From the NCBI RefSeq assembly GCF_009762775.1, contig NZ_CP046401.1, positions 6,088,001-6,152,000 of the forward strand: a stretch of DNA of 64,000 nt, written 5' to 3'. Below are positions 46,149 to 55,862 of this stretch, piece by piece. This DNA comes from Maribellus comscasis (GTDB taxonomy: Bacteria > Bacteroidota > Bacteroidia > Bacteroidales > Prolixibacteraceae). Each line of letters starts with the position of its first letter. The stretch's first letter is position 1. Position numbers and translations under genes: made by a program. The notes under the pieces were generated by a model that was not told the DNA's origin, made no database searches, and saw only the letters and a program-made list of their open reading frames with translations.

Positions 46149-47486
46149 TTATTTAATCGTTTGGAACATCCGCCTTATACGGATATTTTTTGGAAAACCT
46201 TTGTCTTTATCCAACGACAGCCATATAAATTTGGCTTTTCCCACCACATGATCTTCAGGAACAAAACCCCAGAAACGTGAGTCGGCAGAATTATCGCGGT
46301 TATCACCCATCATCCAGTAATAATCCATTTTAAAGGTATAACTGTCTGCTGCTTCTCCATTGATTCGTATTTGTCCGCCATTTACTTCCAAATCGTTGTT
46401 TTCGTATACATCGATGATTCTTTGGTATAAAGGCAGATTATCCGTGGTAAGCGAAACGGTTGCCCCTTTTGCCGGGATCGTCAACGGCCCGTAATTATCC
46501 CGGTTCCATGGATAATTCTCATCCGATGGGAAAGCGTTTCTGTCCCAGTCGCCTGGTTCTTCAACAATTTTTGTCACCGAAGTGATATTGTTAAACTCCT
46601 TTAGTATGTTTACATTTTCTTCGGTAAGCGGGAAAATATATCCTGTTCCTGAAACTGTACGGTCGTCGTTGGCAATGTGCAGTTGATCCAGTCTTTTTGA
46701 ATTTATTGATGTTCCGTTGGTTTTTACCACATAATCATACTGCATTCCTTCGTAATGTTTTTGTGGTTCGCCGTTTACAAAAAGCTGCGAGTTTACCACT
46801 TTTATCTCATCGCCGGGGATTCCTACACAGCGTTTAATGTAATTTTCGCATTTGTCAACCGGATGAGCGATAATTTCGCCAAAATTACGTGTGTCGCTCC
46901 AAACACGTTCCCTGCCATATTCCCGAATAAGCTGATAATAACTTGCGGTGGGGATATTGGTGGCTACCGTATCTCCTTCCGGGAAATGGAAAACCACTAC
47001 ATCGTTGTTTTTTATGTCGCCAAATCCGTTTAAACGTTTGTATGGACGTTTAATCCATTCCACATACGATTTTGTATGATGCGTAAGTGGCAGTTTGTTA
47101 TGAACAAAGGGAAAGGAGAGCGGTGTATTGGGTGTTTTGGGCCCGTAAGCCGTTTTGCTTACAAAAAGGTAATCGCCCACCAGCAAGGATTTTTCCATCG
47201 ACGAAGTAGGAATGGTGTATGCCTCAATAAAAAACATACGGATAAAAGTTGCTGCAATAACCGCAAAAATAATGGCATCAACCCATTCAACAAATTTGGT
47301 TTGTTTCCCGTTGGGCGGGTTTTTCTTTTTCCAGAAAGCCCAATGTACTTTTTCAGTAATATAAATATCGAAAATTACGGCCAGCCCGATAAACCACCAG
47401 TAACTGCCAAGCCATAATACCCACAGGCTGTACAACAAGCCAACGGAAATAAATTTAAACCATTTATTTGATAATAAATTTCTCAT
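46149..47486 (-). CDS. lepB: Signal peptidase I
   Basis: The 445-residue protein has N-terminal membrane helices and the S26 catalytic motifs: SSMEKSLLVGD with the nucleophile Ser, and KRCVGIPGDEIKV with the general-base Lys. The C-terminal box is MMGDNRDNSADSRFWG. It removes Sec signal peptides. The length with a large inserted region is typical of Bacteroidetes LepB. It is 18 nt downstream of dapB on the same strand. Confidence 0.95.
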   Translation of the reverse strand: MRNLLSNKWFKFISVGLLYSLWVLWLGSYWWFIGLAVIFDIYITEKVHWAFWKKKNPPNGKQTKFVEWVDAIIFAVIAATFIRMFFIEAYTIPTSSMEKSLLVGDYLFVSKTAYGPKTPNTPLSFPFVHNKLPLTHHTKSYVEWIKRPYKRLNGFGDIKNNDVVVFHFPEGDTVATNIPTASYYQLIREYGRERVWSDTRNFGEIIAHPVDKCENYIKRCVGIPGDEIKVVNSQLFVNGEPQKHYEGMQYDYVVKTNGTSINSKRLDQLHIANDDRTVSGTGYIFPLTEENVNILKEFNNITSVTKIVEEPGDWDRNAFPSDENYPWNRDNYGPLTIPAKGATVSLTTDNLPLYQRIIDVYENNDLEVNGGQIRINGEAADSYTFKMDYYWMMGDNRDNSADSRFWGFVPEDHVVGKAKFIWLSLDKDKGFPKNIRIRRMFQTIK

Positions 47487-47504
47487 TATATCTGTTATAA
47501 ATTT

Positions 47505-48221
47505 TTAAATGTTCAATAAATTCTTCATGGTAAGAATACCATTGTTATCCTTGCAGTATTCGGCTGCCAAAACAGCTCCAAACGCTAAACCACTCCTGCT
47601 TTTTACGCTGTGTGTAATTTCAATAAAATCCACTTCCGACTCGTATTTTACCGAATGAATTCCGGGTACTTCTCCACGGCGTTCCGATTTTATATTGAAT
47701 TCATTTGGGGCAGGTGAAGTATCGTTCACCCAGGCATTTTTATGCGAAATCTTTTCCAGAATGTCTTCAGCCAGGCTAATGGCAGTACCACTTGGTGCAT
47801 CCAACTTATGTATGTGATGAACCTCAGTCATTTCCACATCATAGTTAGGATAGGGAGCAATTAATTCAGCCAGTTTTTTATTTAATTCGAAAAACAGGTT
47901 TACTCCAATCGAGAAATTGCTTGCGTAAAAAAATGTGCCATTTGTTTCGGCGCATTTTTTGAAAACTTTTTCTTTGTTATCAAGCCAGCCGGTTGTACCG
48001 CTCACCACCGGAGTTCCGGCTTCAAAACAGGTGTAGTAGTTTTTTACGGCCGATGCAGGTATCGTAAACTCAATGGCTACATCACATTTTTGTAAATTTT
48101 CGGGTGTTAAATCCTGCGGATTGTCGATATCAATTTTTAAACCTATCTCATGTCCCCGGGAAACAGCTATCTTTTCAATTTCTTTACCCATTTTCCCGTA
48201 ACCGATTAAAGCAATTTTCAT
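47505..48221 (-). CDS. dapB: 4-hydroxy-tetrahydrodipicolinate reductase
   Basis: The 238-residue enzyme has the NAD(P)H-binding GYGKMGKEIEK at the N-terminus and HHIHKLDAPSGTA with the catalytic His-His and Lys. It acts in lysine/diaminopimelate synthesis. It is the first gene of the dapB-lepB-lapA group. Confidence 0.95.
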   Translation of the reverse strand: MKIALIGYGKMGKEIEKIAVSRGHEIGLKIDIDNPQDLTPENLQKCDVAIEFTIPASAVKNYYTCFEAGTPVVSGTTGWLDNKEKVFKKCAETNGTFFYASNFSIGVNLFFELNKKLAELIAPYPNYDVEMTEVHHIHKLDAPSGTAISLAEDILEKISHKNAWVNDTSPAPNEFNIKSERRGEVPGIHSVKYESEVDFIEITHSVKSRSGLAFGAVLAAEYCKDNNGILTMKNLLNI

Positions 48222-48254
48222 ATTAATTTATCTGCTTAATTTTAAAATAAGTGA

Positions 48255-48262
48255 CAAAGATA
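48255..48262 (-). promoter_or_regulatory. -7 box for dapB
   Basis: The minus strand reads TATCTTTG (TAnnTTTG), 33 nt before the dapB ATG. Confidence 0.5.
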
Positions 48263-48932
48263 AAATATTACGCTAATGTAGCCAGTATGATTTAAAAGTA
48301 ATACATATTTCGACCAATGATTTATGAACTCGGACGAATCGGTATTTTGCGCCGTTTTTTTGAATGGAGGGCATCCGACAAATTGTTAAATTAAGCTCCG
48401 CTGGAGATAAGATAAACGCCATAAATTTACGGGCGTTTTGTTCGCTAATATGTTTTTTGATAAATTACAATCCTTTTGGAAATAAAAGAAAACGCTTTCA
48501 ATTGCTTCTTGTCGAATATGTCCCTTGCAGACAAATACTTAAGTAAAATTTTGCTGTCTGTATAGTTGATGGTGAAATTTCTGTTAATGATTGTTTTCCC
48601 TTTATTAAATGAAGAGTTAAAGCGACAAGATGAAACAATTGAAAAATTTAAACATAAAATGATATCAATTAATTTAAACTCAAATGATTTTTCCGAAAAT
48701 TATGAAACTGCAAAGTTGGCTTTCTGTACAAATCACCCGTACGTATACAGTTTAGAAAGTAAGCAAATTAAAAGATATCCTGCCGAGCAGCATCTGAATT
48801 TAAATATTTTTATTAAAAGTTTTGATTTTTAGCCTGGTAGGTATATGTGTGTTAATTGCGGACAAGAAAATAGTTGACACTAAAACTTTAAAACTGAATA
48901 GTATTTTTTGTACTGACTATAATTTTTCTACA
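48263..48932. other. Long intergenic region with one doubtful small ORF
   Basis: 670 nt. The only open frame of note is 48566-48832 (plus, TTG start, 88 codons, FCTNHPYVYSLESKQIKRYP), which I do not recognise. It has no convincing promoter or start context and may be a gene remnant. I see no repeats. Confidence 0.35.
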
Positions 48933-50798
48933 ATGAAAATACGGGATATCCTATTTTATGCAGGTTTGACAGTTGTAATAATTCTTTCATTTTTTCTTTA
49001 TTCTTCGAGACATCATCCATTATTAAATTCAGATGACGCTCTGAATATTTTAATGACTTTTTACTACAAGTTACCACAAGATCTATACTGTTGGGGACAA
49101 GACAGGGGAGGAACTTTAATTCCTCTGATAGGTCAGATATTTCATAAATATTTTGGAATCTCCGCAGTAAACGCAGTGTCGATATCAAATTATTTCATTT
49201 TAATTCTTGGTTATATTGGTTTTTCAAGTCTTTTTAAAAGCAAGTTGACAAAGCTGGTATTTGCAATAATATGGTTTTTCCCACCCATAAGATTTATTGA
49301 TTTAAATAGATTCCCCTTAGGAATGCAATATAGTTTAATTGGTTTTTCTGTTTTATTTGTGAACAAGATTGATTTTAAGAACAAAAAGCTAGTCTTAAAT
49401 CATATCCTGATCATTGTTGTATTACTGATACTTTCTGTTTCAATCTGGGTTTCAGACTTAGCGATAGTGACCATTGTGTTATTGGGAATTACTTTATTTA
49501 CATTTAATTCTTTGAGATCAAATAAGCTGAGATTGAATAAAATTATATTGGCTTATATTCTTTTAGGAACCGTTGGTAATTATTTATTTATCAGGTATGC
49601 CAAAAGTTATGCAACCGGTGCAGCAAAGTATTATACCTCTTTTAATAATTTGGATACTTTTTTTCAAAGTGTCAATGTTCTGAAAGCTGAAGTATTTAAA
49701 ATATTTGCTTTCCAGAATGAAGAATTCCTTTTGAGTATATATGCCTGGCTTGTGTTAATTTTTACTTTCTTTTGTATTTCAGCTATTTATAAAAAGTCTT
49801 TGATATTAACTGCCGATTCAAAGAAGTGGTTAATTTTTTTTCTTCTTGACTTTTTTACGGTCTTTGGAGTAATACTCGTATCTAAATGGGTCTATCTAAA
49901 CGGAATGGGACGCTGGTATTTTATTCCTTTGTACATTTCATTTTCCATGGCAATTCTTCAGGTATTTGACCATTTAGAACCTGATTATCATAAAAATCTA
50001 ATTGCAAAATCAGCTCTTGTTTTTATTGTATTGGTCGGTGCATTTAGTTCAATACATTATCTGAAATATATACGACCAAAAACACTTCGTTCAAAAATCG
50101 ATGTAAGATCTGAATTTTTAGAATTGGGTGAGATCGGAATTATTGGTGAATTTTGGAACTCCTATATTTCGGCTTGTCCTGATCCATACAGAATAAAAGC
50201 AACTGCATTTGATGGAGCCGCGGTGCGTAACCAAAGATTAGTAGATGAAGTGTTTGCTCAACCAAAGATATATGTAATCAAAGATATGTGGTTGAAATCA
50301 TTTCCTGATACGCTTAAACAATTTAGCTATGTATTGGTCAAAAAAGACAGTTCTTTTAGTCTGGGCGATTGTATTATTAACAGATACGAAAAAATTAAAA
50401 GAGATGAAATAATACCTTTTGAAAGTTTAAAATTTAATGAAGCAGTAAATCGAACGGCAGCCGGGATTGAACTACAAATAAAAAACAAGGAATTAAAGGA
50501 CAAATACATAATATGGGGACCTTATCTTCCAATCGGAATTGGAGATTTTACTATAAAATACAAGCTAAAAATAGAAAATATCCGGGATGCAAACCCAGTT
50601 GCGAAGTTTGACATAGTTGCAGGCTATGGTAAAACCGTTTTAGCTCAAAAAACATTAAGTGCAGAGAAACTCGATTCAAGTGGTTATTTTGAGTTGTCAT
50701 TCCGCACGGATAAAAGATATAGAGATATTGAATTTAGAACATATTTTTACGGAAATTCGGACTTAATTATCAAAGAATTACAACTTGTTGAAAAATGA
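48933..50798 (+). CDS. Polytopic membrane protein, possible GT-C-type glycosyltransferase
   Basis: From the ATG at 48933 the protein has 621 residues. About ten to twelve membrane helices (residues 1-420) are followed by a soluble C-terminal part with a beta-sandwich look. The loop after the first helix reads LLNSDDALNIL, an acidic motif in the place where GT-C glycosyltransferases keep theirs. This is the only basis for the assignment. The C-terminal part may bind a glycan. An upstream in-frame ATG at 48822 adds a second hydrophobic stretch and is less likely. Confidence 0.5.
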   Translation: MKIRDILFYAGLTVVIILSFFLYSSRHHPLLNSDDALNILMTFYYKLPQDLYCWGQDRGGTLIPLIGQIFHKYFGISAVNAVSISNYFILILGYIGFSSLFKSKLTKLVFAIIWFFPPIRFIDLNRFPLGMQYSLIGFSVLFVNKIDFKNKKLVLNHILIIVVLLILSVSIWVSDLAIVTIVLLGITLFTFNSLRSNKLRLNKIILAYILLGTVGNYLFIRYAKSYATGAAKYYTSFNNLDTFFQSVNVLKAEVFKIFAFQNEEFLLSIYAWLVLIFTFFCISAIYKKSLILTADSKKWLIFFLLDFFTVFGVILVSKWVYLNGMGRWYFIPLYISFSMAILQVFDHLEPDYHKNLIAKSALVFIVLVGAFSSIHYLKYIRPKTLRSKIDVRSEFLELGEIGIIGEFWNSYISACPDPYRIKATAFDGAAVRNQRLVDEVFAQPKIYVIKDMWLKSFPDTLKQFSYVLVKKDSSFSLGDCIINRYEKIKRDEIIPFESLKFNEAVNRTAAGIELQIKNKELKDKYIIWGPYLPIGIGDFTIKYKLKIENIRDANPVAKFDIVAGYGKTVLAQKTLSAEKLDSSGYFELSFRTDKRYRDIEFRTYFYGNSDLIIKELQLVEK

Positions 50799-51008
50799 GA
50801 TGTTTATAAAAAGTATTGACAATAATATCTTTTAATTTAGATTGCCGGAGTAGTAGCAAATTTAAGCTCTGCAGCTCGAATTAATTTGAATGAAAATTAG
50901 CCGCAAAAGAATAAAATATTTTAATTTCAACTGCTTAATTTTACTTTTTTGAACACACTACCTAAGCTGCAAGTTTTTAAAAATTGTTGTACAATAAAAA
51001 AGTTAACA

Positions 51009-51488
51009 ATGAATATAGCGTTTACAAAGACTAATAGAGAAAGTCCGAAGCCCGATTTTAAAAAATTGGGCTTTGGAAAATATTTTGCTGAATATATGTT
51101 TGAAATGGATTATTCGGGAAATGGTTGGGAAAATCCGCAAATTAAGCCTTACGATAAAATTTGTATTGAACCATCAACCATGGTTTTTCATTACGGTCAA
51201 TCAGTATTCGAAGGATTAAAAGCATATTTATCCGAAAACGATGAGATTTTGCTTTTCAGACCGGAGAAAAACATTAAACGTTTAAACAAGTCGAGTGAAC
51301 GTTTATGTATACCGGCACTGGATGAAAAGTTTGCACTGAAAGCCATTGTTGAACTTGTAAAAGCTCAAACTGAAGCAAAAAAGAAAGGTTGTGCACAAGT
51401 TTTATGGTTGGACGGCGTGGAGCAAAAGTACATCGAGGAAGTAGGAACGATGAAAGCGTTTTTAAAAGACATATGTAGAAAAAACTGA
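51009..51488 (+). pseudogene. ilvE: Branched-chain aminotransferase, internally deleted
   Basis: The first 115 or so residues are a normal BCAT start (STMVFHYGQSVFEGLKAY, FRPEKNIKRLNKSSERL). After AIVELVK the sequence jumps to AQTEAKKKGCAQVLWLDG and then YIEEVGTM. This skips about 85-90 residues, including the region with the PLP-binding lysine. It then diverges and stops at KDICRKN, so the last third is missing as well. The remnant cannot bind PLP by the normal lysine. The intact enzyme, if present, must be elsewhere. Confidence 0.85.
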
Positions 51489-51558
51489 ATTTTTGGAAAT
51501 AAAAATATAATTTTTACATCTACACAGGTGTTCGTAGTTACAACCAAAAAGAACAAAT

Positions 51559-52500
51559 ATGAAAGTAGCAGTAGCCCAATTTCAACCGAAAGACGGAGAT
51601 AAAACATATAATTTGTCTGTAATCCGTAAGCTTGCAGAAAAGGCAAAATCTAAAGGAGCCGATGTGGTTAGTTTTCACGAAATGTCAGTTACGGCTTACA
51701 CTTTTACCAAAGATTTAAGCCTGAAACAGATAACTGACCTGGCGGAGGAGGTACCAAACGGAAAAAGTACCAGGGAATTAATAACGATTTCCAAAGAATT
51801 GGAGATTCCGGTTTTGGCGGGTCTGGTGGAAAAATCGGGCAGTAAAATATACAACACCTATATCTGTGTTACAGGAGAAGGATTGGTCGCAAAATATAGA
51901 AAAATACATCCGTTTATCAGCAAGCATATGTCGGCCGGAAACGAATATTGCGTGTTCGACCTGCTTGGTTGGAAATGCGGAATTTTGATTTGTTATGACA
52001 ATAATGTGATAGAAAATGTTCGGGCAACAAGCCTCCTGGGAGCGGAATTAATTTTTGCCCCGCACGTTACGGGCTGTACACCATCCGCAATGCCACACCG
52101 GGGTTATGTCGAAGATAAATATTGGCAGAACCGGGAAAACGATCCTGTTTCATTACGAATGGAATTTGACGGGCCTAAGGGCAGGCGCTGGCTGATGCGT
52201 TGGCTGCCCGCCAGGGCTTACGATAACGGAGTGTATTATGCGTTTACAAACCCGATTGGTTATGACGGCGAACATCTGAAAAATGGCAATTCGATGATCA
52301 TCGATCCATTTGGCGAAGTTTTAACTGAAATAAAATCCTTTGAAGACGACATTACGATTTCAAAAATTACAAAAGAAAAAATTGAACTTTCGGGAGGTTG
52401 GAGATATACGAATGCCCGGCGCCCTGAACTGTATAGAGACATCATTGGGAGAAACCACGATTCGGACACAACTCCGGTGTGGATGAAGGAAAAAAAATGA
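51559..52500 (+). CDS. Carbon-nitrogen hydrolase (N-carbamoylase/amidase-like)
   Basis: The 313-residue protein has the triad in VSFHEMSVTAY, YRKIHPF and ILICYDNN. The pattern resembles beta-ureidopropionase or N-carbamoyl amino-acid amidohydrolases of the nitrilase superfamily. It is cytoplasmic and starts 70 nt after the broken ilvE, with no operon partner. The substrate is unknown. Confidence 0.85.
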   Translation: MKVAVAQFQPKDGDKTYNLSVIRKLAEKAKSKGADVVSFHEMSVTAYTFTKDLSLKQITDLAEEVPNGKSTRELITISKELEIPVLAGLVEKSGSKIYNTYICVTGEGLVAKYRKIHPFISKHMSAGNEYCVFDLLGWKCGILICYDNNVIENVRATSLLGAELIFAPHVTGCTPSAMPHRGYVEDKYWQNRENDPVSLRMEFDGPKGRRWLMRWLPARAYDNGVYYAFTNPIGYDGEHLKNGNSMIIDPFGEVLTEIKSFEDDITISKITKEKIELSGGWRYTNARRPELYRDIIGRNHDSDTTPVWMKEKK

Positions 52501-52553
52501 CTGTTCATATCAGCAGAGTGCAACGACAGGCCTGGCTGTATTTTCACTAATAT

Positions 52554-52630
52554 CTATATTGCCTTAAACGTTACTTTTCTGGTTCCATCTGTGTTTAAAA
52601 AAGAAAGATTGTATTTTGGTTTGTTCTGTA
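52554..52630 (-). pseudogene. Short C-terminal gene remnant after the sulfatase
   Basis: The minus strand reads VRVQNKPKYNLSFLNTDG and then RKVTFKAI, followed by a stop. This is coding-like but has no start, and its upstream part runs into the sulfatase stop at 52637. It looks like the tail of a lost gene. I cannot name the family. Confidence 0.3.
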
Positions 52631-52636
52631 CACGTA

Positions 52637-54139
52637 CTATGACTTTTCCTTTAGCCTGGTAGTAATACCCTTCCAGCCTTTTCCTTTATTTAGCAGCCTG
52701 CTCAGATTTTGCATTAATTCCTCATTTTCCGGATCATTTGCAATGCTGTTATTTTCCTGAGGGTCAGTATGATGGTCGAATAAATCGCGGGCCAGAAGTT
52801 CGCCTGTACTTTTCCTGATCCACTCGGTGTATCGGTAACGATCGGTTTGTACAGTGTAGCCCATTACCACTTTTTCTGGATCGGTTCTGTTACTTACAGG
52901 CCAGTAGCTTAGTGCAGCTTCTTTCCATTTTTTGTCCGGCGTTTGAACCAGAGGGGCAAAACTTGTTCCCTGGAGATGGCCGGGTTTTTCCAAACCAGCC
53001 AATTCACACAACGACGGAAAAATATCTACAAATTCTACCAATGCATCTGTTTTTGCTGCAGTTTGCCCGGGAACTTTTAAAAGCAGTGGCACATGATTGT
53101 CGATATGAAACTGGGTGTGTTTGCACCACATTCCGTGTTCGCCCAGCTTCCAGCCATGATCTCCCCACAGAATGACAATTGTGTTTTTTTCCAATCCATT
53201 TTCTTTCAGGCCATCAAGCAAACGCCCGATTTGCGCATCGATGTATGAAATGCAGGCATAATAACCATGTTTTAGCGTTTTATTGAGCGTATCGTTAAAA
53301 GCCGTTGCGCCTTTGGGAATCCCGGAATAATTTCTCAATTCTCCAAAATTATAGTTGAAAAAACGGCTTACATTTTCAGGATGATAAGGGTTATCTGCCG
53401 CGTCAATTTCACCGGCATCGTACAACTCCCAGTATTTTTTTGGAGCGTTAAATGGTAAATGTGGTTTTTTGTAGCCCACCGCCATAAAAAAAGGTCCATC
53501 AGCAGATTTAAAATCCGCCAGCTTTTTAATAGCCATGTCTGTCATTTTTCCATCTTCATAAGCGTTGTCGGGGACGTCGGGCCACTCAAATGCCGGACCG
53601 CGCCCGCCACCTGACTGATTTCGGTTTTTTTGATACCACTCTTCGTATTCTTTCACAATTTTTATGGCATCCTCTGACAGATAGCCCCTTCCAATTTGCT
53701 CCGTTTTTACTGTATGATATGCGTCGCCAAATTGTACTTCATAATCTGTTCCGTGATGATAAATTTTTCCCGCTGCCCATATTTTATAACCGTTGTTCTC
53801 AAAATGCTGATCAATGGTCAGAATTCCAGGCGCATCCTCTTCCAACGAAAGACAATTGTATATTTGCAAGGTGTCCGGTCTTAGTCCCGACATTAAACTT
53901 GCTCTTGATGCCATACAAATAGGTTGCTGGCAATACGCACGATTGAATGCCAGTCCTTCAGATGCAAGTTTATCAATGTTCGGACTTTTTATTTGCGTGT
54001 TTCCGTAGCACCCCAACTCAGTACGCAAGTCATCAACTGCTATAAAAAGGACATTCGGTTGTTCTTCCTTTTCCGGCTGGCATGATACAAAACATATTGA
54101 GATGGCAGATACATAAAAGAATAATCTTGCGGCTATCAT
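52637..54139 (-). CDS. Sulfatase lipoprotein (iduronate-2-sulfatase-like)
   Basis: The 500-residue protein has a lipobox (CFVSC) and the alkaline-phosphatase-like fold of type I sulfatases. AVDDLRTELGCYG holds metal-binding Asp residues. ICMASRASLMSG holds the C-x-A-x-R site, whose Cys must become formylglycine. WGDHGWKLGEHG follows. It resembles IDS-type sulfatases. It needs the FGE-type maturation offered by the exported FGE in this window. The substrate is unknown. Confidence 0.9.
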   Translation of the reverse strand: MIAARLFFYVSAISICFVSCQPEKEEQPNVLFIAVDDLRTELGCYGNTQIKSPNIDKLASEGLAFNRAYCQQPICMASRASLMSGLRPDTLQIYNCLSLEEDAPGILTIDQHFENNGYKIWAAGKIYHHGTDYEVQFGDAYHTVKTEQIGRGYLSEDAIKIVKEYEEWYQKNRNQSGGGRGPAFEWPDVPDNAYEDGKMTDMAIKKLADFKSADGPFFMAVGYKKPHLPFNAPKKYWELYDAGEIDAADNPYHPENVSRFFNYNFGELRNYSGIPKGATAFNDTLNKTLKHGYYACISYIDAQIGRLLDGLKENGLEKNTIVILWGDHGWKLGEHGMWCKHTQFHIDNHVPLLLKVPGQTAAKTDALVEFVDIFPSLCELAGLEKPGHLQGTSFAPLVQTPDKKWKEAALSYWPVSNRTDPEKVVMGYTVQTDRYRYTEWIRKSTGELLARDLFDHHTDPQENNSIANDPENEELMQNLSRLLNKGKGWKGITTRLKEKS

Positions 54140-54499
54140 AATGGTTAATTTTAGTCTGTTTTTAGCCCGTTGTAAACTTTTGCCTTTAATGACTGAAATC
54201 AGAAAAGTAAAAAGTTATCAAACAAACGAAGCTGTTTGCAACAAGGTTTGAAATTACTTCATTTTGTCATTTTTTCAAAGGATGAACTTATTATTGAAAC
54301 AGGTGTTTTAAGGATTGTATGCCGGGAAAATATACTGAGAGGTGGGGGGCAGGTTTCCATGGGCTGTTACGCCACCGACAGTCAGTTTAATTCAGAAAAG
54401 AATTGCGGTATTAACAGTTGCAACGGGTTTTAGATTTAGTCAAATTTGCCTTATGATGCCAAACAGTAAAAACAGGAAATTTTTTTAACAAAACAATAA
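54140..54499. other. Intergenic region
   Basis: 360 nt between divergent genes. A GC-rich patch near 54335-54390 (AGGTGGGGGGCAGG, ACGCCACCGACAG) stands out from the AT-rich context but fits no riboswitch I can support. No coding sequence is visible. Confidence 0.35.
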
Positions 54500-55546
54500 A
54501 TGAGAAATTTTATATTATTATTTCTGGTGACGATCCTGATTTCCTGCAATGCGCAAACAAAAGAAGGAAATAAAAAAGTAGCGGATAAGAATGATAGTTC
54601 ACGACCTTCTTTCAATAGTCCCAAAGTTACAAGTGAAGGGATTGTTTATTTTTCATTTAATAATGGTTTAAGCTGGGAAAATAAAAGTGAAGGATTGCCG
54701 GATTCTGTTAGTTTCGGATTGGGTGCGATCGCCGCTTCCGACCACTCACTTGGAATTACTACAAAAGAAAAGGGGGTTTATTTTTTTGATTTTCAGAAAG
54801 ACCTTTGGGTTGGTATTCCCACGGACAAAAAAATAATTGAAAGTAATCCCGGTGCGCTGTGTTTTTTTAAGGAACAAATAGTTGTTGGAACACAAAAAGG
54901 TGGTGTTTTTTTCACTGCTGACCAGGGAAAAAGCTGGATAAATATAAACTCAGGTCTTACCAGCTTATCCATTCGTAAACTTGTTCAAATTGGCGACAAG
55001 TTGTATACCGGTACCAATGCCGGGTTATTTTCTTACAATGAAACCGGTAATCATTGGGAATTGGAATATGGTAACAATACAATGCAGGTTAACGGGATAA
55101 CTGAATCTGAGGGGAACATTTATATTGGCTCAAACCAGGGAGCATTTACTACACCGAAAGACAACAAAGCTTGGACACAAATTTTAGCCAACCATAGCCT
55201 CCACAATATTAGTTCAGACGAGAATATTGTTTATGCCATGGTATATAACGAACTGCTTTCTTCAACAGACAAAGGCTTAACATGGAAAAATGTTCAAAAA
55301 GGGTTACCTGCAGAACTTTATACTTTTAATGTGGTAAAAAATGGTAATTCCGTTTTTGCGGGACAATGGGACGGGGTGTATAAAAGAGAAATGGCAGATG
55401 AAAACTGGAAATCATACAGTTCAGGGCTGCCGGAGAAACTAGCAATAACAAATATGAAATCATATAACGGAATTATCGTAGCAAGTGGCAGTGAAAGAGG
55501 ATTAAAAAAGGGAATGAATACAGATCGTTTACCGGGTATCGAGTAA
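54500..55546 (+). CDS. Beta-propeller lipoprotein (YCF48/BNR-like)
   Basis: The 348-residue protein has a lipobox (LISCNAQ) and about six repeats with the Asp-box-like pattern SxDxGxxW (TADQGKSWININ, STDKGLTWKNV, NNGLSWENK). It is a sialidase-like or YCF48-like propeller with no visible catalytic residues. The role is probably binding or assembly at the cell surface. Confidence 0.75.
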   Translation: MRNFILLFLVTILISCNAQTKEGNKKVADKNDSSRPSFNSPKVTSEGIVYFSFNNGLSWENKSEGLPDSVSFGLGAIAASDHSLGITTKEKGVYFFDFQKDLWVGIPTDKKIIESNPGALCFFKEQIVVGTQKGGVFFTADQGKSWININSGLTSLSIRKLVQIGDKLYTGTNAGLFSYNETGNHWELEYGNNTMQVNGITESEGNIYIGSNQGAFTTPKDNKAWTQILANHSLHNISSDENIVYAMVYNELLSSTDKGLTWKNVQKGLPAELYTFNVVKNGNSVFAGQWDGVYKREMADENWKSYSSGLPEKLAITNMKSYNGIIVASGSERGLKKGMNTDRLPGIE

Positions 55547-55566
55547 TGAGTATCATCAATCAACAT

Positions 55567-55690
55567 TCATTCGCCGCTATTTAGACCCCTTCCAAACTTA
55601 AATTCGTTGTTGTTAAATTCCTTTCGTTCGTATAATTTTAATCCTCCGAAACCCGGCCGCACGCGTATTGGATTCAAAGTGCAGAACTGC
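55567..55690 (-). pseudogene. Coding-like C-terminal remnant
   Basis: In a gap of 316 nt the minus strand reads LNPIRVRPGFGGLKLYE and then KEFNNNEFKFGRG before a stop. There is no start codon or signal. Composition looks coding, but I do not recognise the family. The patch includes GC-rich inverted repeats (GAAA-CCGG / CCGG-TTTC). Confidence 0.3.
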
Positions 55691-55862
55691 TGCCCGGTTT
55701 TCATTCAACAAATAGCGATTTTCTCGTTTGTAAATATTTATTAGTGGATAGACTGAATATTGTATTGAAAAATAATAGTTTATGTCATTAATAGAGTAAC
55801 AAATGGTCAGATGTACAGTGTTGTGCGTATTGGTGAAAATACTTGGTAAGTTTGAAACAGAT

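Noticed and set aside
48364..48546. 60-codon ORF in the gap upstream of the GT-C-like gene
   Set aside because: Its composition and start context look random; no family features are visible.
54320..54400. Possible riboswitch in the GC-rich patch upstream of the propeller lipoprotein
   Set aside because: Some short strings look like parts of a cobalamin aptamer, but the required order and core of the motif are not there.
55548..55862. Longer minus-strand gene in the gap before PhzF
   Set aside because: Two overlapping frames look coding over short stretches, but neither has a start and no family is recognisable. Only a possible remnant is reported.
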